Source: Capra hircus
Taxonomy: Eukaryota > Chordata > Mammalia > Artiodactyla > Bovidae
Reading direction: 5' to 3'
Assembly (NCBI RefSeq): GCF_001704415.2
Contig: NC_030808.1
Location: 134,307,089 to 134,371,088 of the forward strand
DNA: 64,000 nucleotides
The position numbers were made by a program, and so were the translations under genes. Positions 1-9,654 of this stretch are shown here, piece by piece (positions within the stretch are counted from its first letter, which is position 1; each line of letters opens with the position of its first letter). Under the pieces are notes generated by a model. The model ran no database searches, was not told where the DNA came from, and was given only the letters and a program-made list of their open reading frames with translations.

Positions 1-179
1 ACTTTTTGCCACCCCACGGACTGTAGCCCGCCAGGCTCCTCTGTCCGCAGAATTCTCCAGGCAAGAATACCGGAGTAGGTTGCCATTTCCTTCTCCAGGG
101 GATCTTCCCGACCCAGGGATCAAACCAGGGTCTCCTCCATTGCAGGCAGATTCTTTACCTTCTGAGCCACCAGAGACTC
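1..179 (-). repeat. Bov-tA-type SINE, 5' or 3' cut by window edge
   Basis: Antisense ruminant SINE: the + strand reads GTAGCCCGCCAGGCTCCTCT through TCTCCAGGCAAGAATACCGG to a tRNA-like head GATTCTTTACCTTCTGAGCC. It lies in a KY intron. Confidence 0.85.
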
Positions 180-1191
180 ATAGTCGGGCCTTTGGCCATT
201 GACTATGTTATTATTTGAGATGCTAGAATTCTCTCCTGCTGCTTCTCCCCAGATACCAGGGCTTCTCCTCCTCCTCTCTGGTGTAAATGCAGCCATATCC
301 CACCTCTGAGGGAGGGGGTCTGGCTTGTGGGAAGGGGTGTCAGGGTGCTCAGTATTCCTGTGGGTACTGCGGGGCAGGGTGGCTGGGAGGCAGGTCTGGA
401 GCACATCTGTCCTCCAAGGCGCTGGCCTTAGCCTAGGCCATGACATTCGCGCAAAGCTTGATGTCCATCAGCAGCTCAAATGCCTTTTCGTCCAGAAAAA
501 TGAGAGTGCCGCCCCGCTTGTGCAGCTTAAATCCTGACAGCTCTGCGTGCAGGGCAGATGCGGTGGGTACACAGCCCGTACTGGGAGGAGGTGTCAGTCA
601 CACCCGCCTTTGCTCCATCAGCTGTGAGTGCTGCCCGCCTTGGGCTGAGTGAAGGCTCTCCCATCTCGGAGGGGTCCCCCCTTCTTCTCCTGATTCCCAT
701 CACTGACCTCTAGAGAGCTGCGTCTAGCCAGCCCCGGGGACCACATCAGGGCCTCCCCGCTGCACAGCTGCCCACAGCAGGTCACAGAGTGCATGGAGCT
801 GGCTCCTCAGTCTCCCTGCCTGCCCTCCGTCCACGCCACTGGCACCTGGTCCCTGGGTCCTGGCTTTGGCTCCCTTCAGATCCCTTTGTTTTTGAGAGCA
901 GGGGGAACCCATTCTCTGCCTGGACACACACTGCCAGGGCGGTGGCCTTCTCTTAAAAGGGGCCCTCAGATCCTGCTTTGTCTTCTATTTCTGGAAGCAG
1001 TTACTGAGGGGGCATCTGCCAAGCCCATGTCAGGGTTGGAGATTGCCTCTTCCCTTTGGGTTGTGGGTAGGACCCCGCCATGTGTTACCTTCAAGAAGGC
1101 CCCAAAGACCCTCTGTGAGCCCCGCCTGCCCCTCTGCACGGCTAGGGCCTGTGCCTCCAGCATGGCTTCTGACCAGCCGTCCCCTCTCCAG
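180..1191. other. KY intron, non-repetitive part
   Basis: No coding exon is recognised. I looked for the KY segment that precedes YNEFYF (the catalytic His/Asp region) and did not find it, so this is intron. GC-rich with scattered CpGs. Confidence 0.6.
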
Positions 1192-1382
1192 CTACAACGA
1201 ATTCTACTTCCTCACCCACCCTGCACTGTTCATCGAGGACCATTTCCCAGACAACAAGAACTGGCAACTGCTCAAACCCCCTCAATCCCTGAGGCAGTTT
1301 GAGAACAACATGTATCACAAGAGTGAGTTCTACAACAAGGGGATGCTGAGCGCCCAGCCGCAGACTTCCATCATCAAAACAG
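1192..1382 (+). CDS. KY: KY internal (penultimate coding) exon
   Basis: Acceptor: pyrimidine-rich tract ending in AG at 1190-1191. Donor: GT at 1383-1384 (ACAG|GTAACC). The exon is 191 nt: one base finishing an upstream codon, 63 full codons, then one base (G) of a split Val codon. The peptide begins YNEFYFLTHPALFIEDHF, a diagnostic KY segment, and runs to ...SIIKT. Longer open frames overlapping it from about 793 and 1043 start in intron and are not real starts. No stop and no lost splice site is visible. Confidence 0.93.
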
Positions 1383-1561
1383 GTAACCGGCGCTGGTGGG
1401 TTCATGGGCTGCCCTGCCAGTGCCCAGCTCAGTGGGAGCGGTATGTGGGGGCTGTGCAGGGGCGACTGAGGCCGCCTAGGCCATTGGGCCATCAGGGCAA
1501 GACGCAGCCGCAGGTCACATTTGCAAGGACAGAAGCCCCTCCCACCAGCATAAACCAAGAC

Positions 1562-1667
1562 AGGGCGTGCAGCTCTGGAGATCTGAGCTTTGGGCCAGGC
1601 ATGCTGGGGAGACAAGGGCGTGCAGCTCTGGAGATCTGAGCTTTGGGCCAGGCATGCTGGGGAGCCA
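1562..1667. repeat. 53-bp tandem duplication
   Basis: The 53-bp unit starting AGGGCGTGCAGCTCTGGAGA at 1562 is repeated directly at 1615; the first 50 bases of the two copies are identical. A recent local duplication or two-copy minisatellite in a KY intron. Confidence 0.9.
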
Positions 1668-1777
1668 GGGCTAGTGGAGACCCTCTCTCAGCTCACACAG
1701 CAGGGAAAGGACTGCTTCAGCCTGGCTTCCGCCGCCTGCCAGCTCAGGTGCGCGACAGAAGCTCCTCAACTCCTGGT

Positions 1778-1987
1778 GTGTGCATGCCAAGTTGTTTCAG
1801 TCATTTCTGACTCTGAGACCCCGTGGACTGTAGCCCTCCAGGCTTCTCTGTCCATGGGGCTCTCCAGGCAAGAATATTGGTGTGGTTACTGTGCCCTCCT
1901 CCAGGGGATCTTCCTGACCCAGGGATGGAACCCGTGTCTCCTCCATTGCAGGCGGGTTCTTTACTACTAATGCCATTTAGGAGGCCC
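1778..1987 (-). repeat. Bov-tA-type SINE
   Basis: Antisense SINE: GTTTCAGTCATTTCTGACTC, then CCCGTGGACTGTAGCCCTCC, ending near the tRNA-like head GGGTTCTTTACTACTAATGC. Somewhat diverged. Confidence 0.85.
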
Positions 1988-3961
1988 CAAACTCCTCCCA
2001 ACAGGCTCCAAAGGCCTCCCAACAGACCCAGGTGAGCTCGGGCCTTCTCTCCTGGAGCACACAGGCAGCCCTTGGTGGGAGTGTGGGGGTGCACTAACCC
2101 CGCTTGGCTGAGCCCTAACTGTGGTGCTGCCCCGCCTTGGGACCTGGCTCCCAAAGCCTCCCAGTCCACATCCAGCTGCCTGTGGCCCCTGTGGAGAGAT
2201 GGGGAGCGAATGCCAGTCCAGGCCAGCCTTGGGGACAGCTAGGGGTCCTGTACACCCAGCCCAGGGGAAGTTGCCTGGAAAAGGCTGGCTCTGCCTGCAG
2301 GCAGGAAGGAGGCAGATGAACAGTCATCCAGGTGGTGAGGGGAGCCCGCAGAGGCCGAGCTGCGTCCCTGGAGCCCAGCCTTCATCTGGGGCACCTGAGC
2401 TCAGATGTGGGAGGCCTGCTGGGTCCTTTCTGAAACATGTCCGTCCCTGTCTCCCGTGAATGCCTGCTCTCCTCCAGTTCCCAACACTGCTGCTCAGCAG
2501 CCACCTTCCTTATAAAACCCCCGGAACTCTCTCCTGGGAGACCCCCACTGCTCCCCCACTAGCTCCTTAGGCCACTGGCATGCAGAACCCGGCCCAGCTT
2601 GGCCAACGCATGCCCACACTCAGGTGACGGGGCACCCATGTTAGTCCCAGCCAATTCTTCCCTTCAACCTCACGACGGTCTCCATAACCAGGCTGCCGAG
2701 CTCTGGGATAATTTTTAAAACGATGAATGCCTCCTGCTGCTAAAATAACAGCATGAGGCTGCTGTCTCAGAGAGCGCGCCCGTGCCCCCGGCACGCTTGT
2801 CAGACAGGGGCTGCTCCAGCCAGCAGGGGCCACAGGGAAGAGTGCGCCAGGCCACACAGATGCCAAAACAGTGCCACCAAGGAGCTCGCCTCTTTAAGAG
2901 ACAGAGAAATGTAAACACTGGGTTTCTGAATATACAGTAAACCTAAAATTTGATTGCATATTCATGAAGCATATTTAAAGAATAGTTCTTTGCCGGAGCT
3001 AGTTTTGTTAAGAGTGGAGATGAAAAGAAAGCAGAGAGGGAAACACGTAGGCTAAAAGCAAGGAGGGGATAGTGAGAGGGTGACGGAGGGGTGAGGGGAG
3101 GAGGAGGTCACAGGCTCTAACAGAGTCCCAGCGGTCTCCGATCCTTTATTTCCAGCCTTCCCAGCCATTCAACTCACCTTCACCAGGAACCCCCTGAGGT
3201 GGGCACCCCAGCCAGGCCCAGGACATGGCAAGAAAGGAGATAGGTGGGCCCTTCCCTGTGGTGCCCACACCCAGCAGGGAGGATCTGCATTACCCATCAC
3301 TGATACATTACTATGCTGCTAAGTTCCCTAGAGGAGAGGGAGGGCCGGGGAGGAGCTTCCAGGTCATTCAGCCGCCTGCCCTACCTCAGGGCATCAGAAA
3401 AGCCTTCTCTGTGGTCAGAACACTGCCTTGAGGTCTTAGCCAGGTTTGGGGGACACTGAGCATATGTGAGGGCCCTGGAATATGAAGGGGTGTCCCCGTG
3501 GAGGAGGTACAGGAATACCATGTGGGCCTGAGGATGGGCCTGATTCGGGCAAGGCAGGAGGGGACAGACCTCTCCACTGGCCTCCAATTTGATGGTGACA
3601 CACGGAAGGGAGCCCCAGGGTGACTGGGTAGATATTTTCAGGAGCCCTCGAGCTGCCACATGGAGATGCCAGGAGCCCTCCATCCATCAAAGCTGAATTG
3701 CACGGGGACCTCACCACTAGCTGGGGCATGACATGGAGCAGGACAGGGTCCATGAGTGTTGAGGCAGCTTCTGCCCCTGAAGAGGGATTCAACTGGGAGA
3801 AGTTGACAGTGATCTGCTGTTCTTGGTCGCTTTCCTCTGGAGGTCACTGTGTCTCATGGTGGCTGACAGCCATGGAGAAGGAGCATACACAAAGAAAACA
3901 GCACAAAAGCACAAAGAATACCACCGTTCGCGTAACAGAAAGGAAAGGAGTCAGAGGCAGT

Positions 3962-3987
3962 GGGGAGGCTGGGCTGGGGAGGGGGGC
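3962..3987 (+). other. G-quadruplex-type motif
   Basis: Four G runs (GGGG, GGG, GGGG, GGGGGG) with loops of 1-5 bases on the KY sense strand within an intron. Pattern match only. Confidence 0.45.
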
Positions 3988-5306
3988 AGATGCAAGACGA
4001 GCAGCAAGGTGGATGTATGATCCGCGGCCCAGATCCTCCAAGGAAGTCACTGAAGACCTGGAGGATGGGGCCGAAGCCAGATTTCAGAGAGCTGAGTGAG
4101 TGGGAGGGAGCTGCAGGAGGGAGGGGCGTGGGAGGAGAGGCAGGTGAGGCGCTGGCAGCGCCTGAGAAGGCAGGGAACGTCTTCTGGTTGGAGGAGCCAC
4201 AAAGAAGGTGGTGGGGAGGTGGGGGAGGCCAGTGGAGCCCCCTTCCCCGTGTGGGGATTCTCACTCCCAAGGTAGGAGGTAGCATTGAATGCAGCAACTG
4301 AGCAGCCTGGAGCTGGGCCTCGTGGCTGATTAGATGGGAAGTCTCACAGATACTTATCCTACAGCATCCTTGAGCGTGGCTTTCTGCCTCCAGAGCAGGA
4401 ATTCTGGACACCGATGGGGGAGAGGCTACTAGAGAGTGTGAATGAGACTAGTCGGAGGTGGCTGGGAGGAGGGGCAGGTGATCAGCTTCTGAGGGAGGGG
4501 AAGGCAAGGCTCTCAGAGAAGCCCTGCCCCTTCCTGTGGTCCTGCATAGCAGCAGGGACCAGGGAGGGGAGTGCCCGTGGGCTGTAAAGACAGAGAACTA
4601 ACCCCCACCATACCCCACAGCAATGACCAGGACAGAGGAAGACAGCACCGGAGGGCAAGGGGCGAGGCGCGTGTGGGATACACGATCCTCTTGTGCACTC
4701 GACTCCATTCAGGAAGCACGGCCTGGAGTGGAGGGTGGAGGTGGGGGTGCGGGGAGGACCCGCAAGGAAGCGGTTCTGTCCCTGGAGCCCAGTCTCCAGG
4801 AGGGAAGCATCCAACGAGTTGTTAAGGTGATTGTTGACATGCCAGCTGTGAAGGGAGCAGCGTGAAGCAGGCCTTGAGACTGGAGGCAGAGTCAGAGATG
4901 GCTCTCCAACCAGGGTCTTGGCCCTCCGTGCCCCTCAGCCCTCTCCCCTGCCCTGGAATCAGGTTAAGCCCCCTGGCAACATTCACCTGATGTGAATCAA
5001 ATGAGCAAGGCAACACATATGACTGGGGGCAGATTTTTCTTGAGACCCCCACCCCCAGCTTGCAGTTCTCGAAGAGAACCGCCCAGAGGGGTGAGAACCC
5101 CTCCAGAGGCGTGCTGCCACCGGCTTATATGATGTTCAGTGAGGTCATGCTGGTGGCTTAAAATTATTGGGTGAAGGTATTCCCACCAGGGAAATGGGCA
5201 GACGCTGTAAGTCAGGGTTCCCCACCCAGAGATCCTATTGTTACACGGTTACCAGCATGTCAGCACAGGTCAGGCTCCTCTCACCTGATCCTGGCTCTCC
5301 CCACAG

Positions 5307-6202
5307 TGAATGGAAAGGCCACGGTCACCATCGAGAGCTGTGCTCCAACGCTGTTCATGTTCATGCTCAATGGCAAGCAGGAGCACGGGCTGCTGAGCCT
5401 CCGGAAGAACGGGATGAAGCTGGATGTGTACCCCCCGACCGCGGGCACCCACAAGCTGCAGATCTTTGCCAAGGGCAACTCGGAGATCTACAGCTCCGTG
5501 CTGGAGTACACGCTCAAGTGCCACTGTGCAGACGTGGACGTCCGGCTGCCGGCTGAGCTGCACCAGCCCGTGGGCCCCAGCTGGTTCTCGGAGCAGATGG
5601 GTATCACCAAGCCGTCCCACCCCGAGCCCGTCATTTACACCAGCGATGGGCGCTGCTCCGTCAGCTTCGGTGTGGAGGAGGGCATCAGCGTCCTGGCTTC
5701 GCTGCACGGAGACGATGGCCCCGTCACCGAGGAGACCCAGCGACGCTACATCTTCCAGCTGCACCGGGAGAAGCGGACGGAGCTGAAGGTGCAGCTGCCC
5801 CACGCCGGCAAGTTTGCACTCAAGATCTTCGTCAAGAAGAGGCAGGAACCAGGCAACTACCTCTTTGTCTTCAATTACCTCATCTGCTGTACCAACACCA
5901 AGGTGAACTGGCCCGTGTTCCCCGAGAGCTTTGGCAACTGGGGGGTGGACAATGAGCTGCTGGAGCCACTGTCGGGCGTGCTGCCTGCCAACCGCAATGT
6001 CCCGTTCAAACTGAAGCTGCACGGCGTCGCCAAAGCCCTGGTGAAGGGGCAGGACACGTGGCCGCTGACCCTGAGCCCCGAGGGCTACTGGGAGGGCAGC
6101 TGCAGCACCGCAGGCTGCCAGGAGGTGTACGTCATGGTGCTGGAGAATGCCAACCACAGCTTCTACTCCTACATCCTCAAGTACCAGGTCAACGCCCAGT
6201 GA
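5307..6202 (+). CDS. KY: KY terminal coding exon
   Basis: The exon opens after CTCTCCCCACAG (AG at 5305-5306) with TG completing the split Val codon, then AAT GGA AAG. It encodes 297 further residues and stops at TGA 6200-6202; the C-terminus is ...YILKYQVNAQ. It covers the C-terminal beta-rich region of KY, with strongly conserved stretches such as VPFKLKLHG and EVYVMVLENAN. The exon is GC-rich with many CpGs and high GC3, so an 888-nt antisense open frame lies opposite it. The frame is also open upstream to 5171, but that part is intron: the acceptor and family alignment place the exon start at 5307. Confidence 0.95.
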
Positions 6203-7090
6203 GGGTCACCTGCCACCCCCACCCCTGCCGGGCCACGCACAGAGCCCGGACACCACTGAGTCTGCATGGAATCCCTTCTGGACCTCTGCCTCGTGTTCCT
6301 GCTCTGCCAGAGGCTGCGATGTCAGTGGCCAAGGGGACAGAGGCAAAGGCCCTTTAGACGACAAAGGTGCTATGTAAATCCAAGGTATTGTAACTGTATT
6401 CACTGCCCAGACACCCACCTTCTCATGCTAACGCTGTCCTTGTTCTCAGGCTGGTGTGGGGAAGCAGGACTGCTGCCCGGGGCCAAACACATTTCCCGTG
6501 ATGGGGAGAGAGAAGCGGGCATGATCCATGAGGCTGAGTCATCCTGAATTCTCAAGCCCCTTCCCAGGAGCTGTACAGAGCTTCTCACCAACTCTCGGAC
6601 CCCAGGGGAGGTCAGACTGTCATCTTCTTTCCAGACCTGACCATCTCCTGCATTCCCGATGCTGCTTCTTATTCTTCCAGGTCCTGAGAAGGAAGGTGTA
6701 GAGAGGAAGCTAACTGCCCCCCAACTAGCCCAGGGCCTGAGGGCCTCCGCAATCCCTGTATGTGTCTGAAATGTGGCACCAGAAAGGTCATGGGAGACTT
6801 CAGGGCCGAGAGCAGCCAGTGCCTGCTCTTTTTCTGGGTGGGGGCCAGAGAGGCAGGGACGTATGGCAGTCCAGCCACCCTAGTCTCAGGATGTAAGACT
6901 CCTGACTCTGCTCTCAGAGACATTAATTCCATCTACTTGGTCTATTAGCAGTTCACTCAGCTCCTGCAAGCCCTCTCAGAGCCTGTGCCTCAGGCCCCAA
7001 CCTGAAACCCCCACTGGGAACCCCATGAGGCTTCTGGGCCCTTAGAGACCCCTGGCAATAACCCTCAATAAAGACTTCAGGTAAAGCAGT
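6203..7090 (+). other. KY: KY 3' UTR (proximal form)
   Basis: Sequence between the KY stop and the first canonical polyadenylation hexamer. No repeat family is recognised and no coding frame looks real. The end is inferred as about 20 nt past AATAAA at 7067-7072. A longer UTR reaching hexamers at 9193 or 9649 is possible and cannot be settled from sequence alone. Confidence 0.6.
7067..7072 (+). terminator. KY: KY polyadenylation signal AATAAA
   Basis: First canonical AATAAA downstream of the KY stop codon, about 865 nt after it, followed by a G/T-containing stretch (CAGTGCTGGGGG). Use is inferred. Confidence 0.55.
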
Positions 7091-9648
7091 AAGGACACTG
7101 CAGTGCTGGGGGCCCCCACAATAGCAGGGTCCCACCAGCCCCAAGATCTCTACCACCAAGGTCACACCTGGGGGACCTCGACCTGCCCTGGGAGCAGTCT
7201 ATCCCATGTCCCTTCCTTCCTCTCAAGAGAGACCCCCAGGGTCGACCTTCTGTAGGGACCGTCCAGAGCTCCTTGTTTGCTCAGGCCTGAGAAGTCTCGC
7301 CTGCCCAGCCGGCCCTTAGCAGCACCTCAGGCCAGTGTTGCCATGGCAACAGCAGAAAGACTGGCTCCAGTGAGGGCAGCAGGAGGGAAGGATGGAGAGG
7401 CCCTGCGAGGCCCTGCATGGCCGCTGCAGCACCATCCCAGCACATGGAGAGGTTGGAGGTGGTCACCTGCCCTCCTGACTCCTTCGGCTCTGCAGCCCTG
7501 CCTGCCAGGGCCTGGGCCTGGAAGGGCCAGCTCTGCCCAGTACTCCCCTCCCTGCACTGCCACTCCGGATGCCCTGGGCTGGCTACAGCCAAAGCTGCTG
7601 GGGATCCTCACGGCATCCTTGCCTTCATCCTCACATTTGTGTATTCAACAAATGTTCGTGGAGCACTTAACCAGGTACTGTATCAGGTGATCCTTCGTTC
7701 TGGGGCTGCAGCCCTGCCCCAGCCATCCCAGAGCAAGGGTGGCAGCTGCTGCCCTTGCCCAAGCCAGTTTCAAATTCCAGGCTCCCAACACTCCAGTCCA
7801 TCTTCTCCCTAAGGTCCCACCCCACAAAGATCCCCACCACCCCCAGCATGAACCCGGTCCAGAGGAATGTCTCAGGGGGCCCATCCTCCACCAGGCCGAG
7901 AGTCCTGGAACACGAGGGCAGTACACCACGGTGGGCTGAGCTGCCCTGGCCTGTGTCCAGCGTCCTCTGGCAGGCTCTGCCACCCAGGCATTCAGCACTG
8001 TGTCACTCACGCCTGGAAAATGCACAAAGGCTGCAGAGGCGGAACTGCTGTGCACCACAACAGGGAAACAAGAGGAGTTTTTACACCCTGGAAACAGCCT
8101 TTTCTCACCCCTTTGATTTTATGGGCTGAAAGAAATGCGCTGTGTTTCATCAAAATAATAAGTGCCTTCTGTGACTCATGTCACTCACTGGACCCAGAGC
8201 TGGCTGCTAGTCCTGCTGGGAACAACTTGCATCCTCTACAAAACAATATAATTAGTCTATACATTCTGGAGCACACAAAGGATGCCACCCAGCAAAATAG
8301 GAGCTGTCCCAAGCAGGAGACGGTGGCCCAGCCTCTCCAAGAGCCTGGGAGCAGCAGCAACCCCTCCCTGCTCATTTAACCAGCCGCCCCCCGCTCCTTG
8401 TAAAGACAGCTGTAGGCACAGACAACACCTGCATTTCTTTCCACTGAAGTAAAAATACATGAAATGAAATCCAATCTTCATGAATTTTTACACGCATGCT
8501 GCTCAGGGTAGAATTCGGGGTTGTATTTTGAAGTCTTTTATTCAAATCCCCATCTTTGTTTCCCGATCGAGGCGTTCTAGCGGCCAGTGGAATGGCACGG
8601 GCGTCCCCTGCTGTCCGATATGCAGAGCTGCAGGTGCTGCAAACTCCCGTGAGGCTGGGGGTTTTATGCAGCATTTGAAAAAATACGGCCGGGATGTTTA
8701 TATTAAATTCACTGAGTGCCTTCTCGTGGCTTCTCAGAGTTTTCTCACGTATACGTGGAGCACGTCCTTCCCACACAAGCTGTGAGGCGAGGCAAGGAAC
8801 TTCCTGGCATGGTGCGAAGACGAGAACGTGATAATGGTTTGGGAATATTTTACCCGGAAATCGGGTAGAAGTGGATGGGACAGTTTGACCACATTCATTA
8901 GTAAGTCAGTGAAAAACTGGAACTGACCGAACTCAGAAAGCTTTTGCTGCAAGGCCTAGGATGGCAGCCCTGAAGCTACAGAAGGGCATAGAGGGTCGGG
9001 TAGGGTGGGAGATTGGGACGAGGCAAACGGGCGAAAACCACAACTGCAATTAACTTCTGTTCAACCTGTTTTGGAAGCGCCACCAGCGCAGCTGGACTCT
9101 GCCTCCAATCTGATTGTGATCATTGTGTGTTCCCCATATGTTACATTGTCCCACCAGGACAAACCCCTGACAGCCTGCTGAGATTAAGAGGAAATAAATA
9201 GATTAACTGAAGCATGAAGGATTGGGGCTAGACATAAGGAAGTATTTCCTGTTGTTAAGCAGGAGGGACAAGCTGCCAAGAAAGTTTGTGAAATCCTCTT
9301 CTCAAAGGACTGGAAAAGTAGAAAAAATTTCTCAGTGGTCTTGGGTCTTTGCTGCCATGCTAACCAGTTCTTTCCAAACCAGTTTAATTCTTGAAATTCA
9401 CTGGATTACCCACAGCAAACGGGGGACCGAATAGCGTGGTATTTGCTGTTGGCAAAGCTTTCAGAGGTGAGAGGTGGTGAGCATCTGCGTCCCCCGTCAG
9501 TTTATCTGAGGTCGATCATTTCTTTTCATTTGGAAGCATAGTTGGAGCTTTGAAGAGGTGATTACTTTTCATAACGTGTGCATTGAGTTGTGTGGGCCCA
9601 CTGGCTGTTAGGTATGCTTTCCCCTCATTGTTGCTGGTGTTGTTTTTC
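7091..9648. other. KY 3' flank or extended 3' UTR, mostly unique
   Basis: No gene is recognised; the open frames seen are short and on both strands. It holds an exact X-box palindrome at 7337-7350, a weak MIR/L2-like remnant around 7636-7690 and AATAAA at 9193 and 9649. The sequence from 8040 onward looks single-copy. Confidence 0.45.
7337..7350. promoter_or_regulatory. RFX X-box, perfect palindrome
   Basis: GTTGCCATGGCAAC is an exact two-half-site X-box, the consensus bound by RFX-family factors. It lies about 265 bp past the proximal KY polyadenylation signal. Motif match is direct; function is inferred. Confidence 0.6.
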
Positions 9649-9654
9649 AATAAA
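9649..9654 (+). terminator. Possible distal KY polyadenylation signal
   Basis: AATAAA inside TTTTTCAATAAAATTTA, about 3.45 kb after the KY stop; another AATAAA lies at 9193-9198. The sequence between 7700 and 9650 is largely free of recognisable repeats, as expected if it were a long 3' UTR, but no transcript evidence is available here. Confidence 0.35.

Larger units (their letters stand above)
1383..5306 (+). other. KY: KY intron between the two exons
   Basis: GT donor at 1383, AG acceptor at 5305-5306. It contains a 53-bp tandem duplication (1562-1667), one SINE (1778-1987) and purine/G-rich stretches at 3960-4260 and 4730-4760. No further exon is needed, since phase is continuous between 1382 and 5307. 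Confidence 0.85.
1..7090 (+). other. KY: KY gene, 3' part (two coding exons and 3' UTR)
   Basis: The two exons below encode about 361 residues matching the C-terminal half of kyphoscoliosis peptidase (human protein about 661 aa, from memory). KY is a striated-muscle protein with a transglutaminase-like domain, linked in the literature to filamin C, the Z-disc and myofibrillar myopathy. The catalytic Cys/His/Asp region is encoded by upstream exons and is not in this window: positions 1-1191 contain no match to it. What is present is the conserved beta-rich C-terminal region. Phase is kept across the only internal junction (G|TG forming Val). KY converges on CEP63, whose 3' end lies about 21 kb away on the opposite strand. 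The 5' part of the gene lies left of the window. Confidence 0.92.

Noticed and set aside
434..600. About 55 open codons on the - strand ending near 440, with a peptide including GTLIFLDEKAFELLMDIK
   Set aside because: It looked protein-like, but I could not match it to a family and it has no start, splice or neighbour support. A database search of this peptide would settle it.
793..1639. Open frames of 169 and 198 codons around the KY internal exon
   Set aside because: They start in intron, and the second reads through the splice donor; only 1192-1382 is supported.
5171..5306. Upstream extension of the KY terminal open frame to an ATG at 5171
   Set aside because: The added residues do not resemble KY, a good acceptor lies at 5305-5306, and phase with exon 1192-1382 is exact.
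5270..6157. 295-codon open frame antisense to the KY terminal exon
   Set aside because: It mirrors a GC-rich exon with strong codon bias; its translation is low-complexity with no family features, and KY on + matches a known protein.
7645..8058. 137-codon open frame on the - strand
   Set aside because: Compositionally like random GC-rich sequence, no domain or splice support, and it overlaps other frames.
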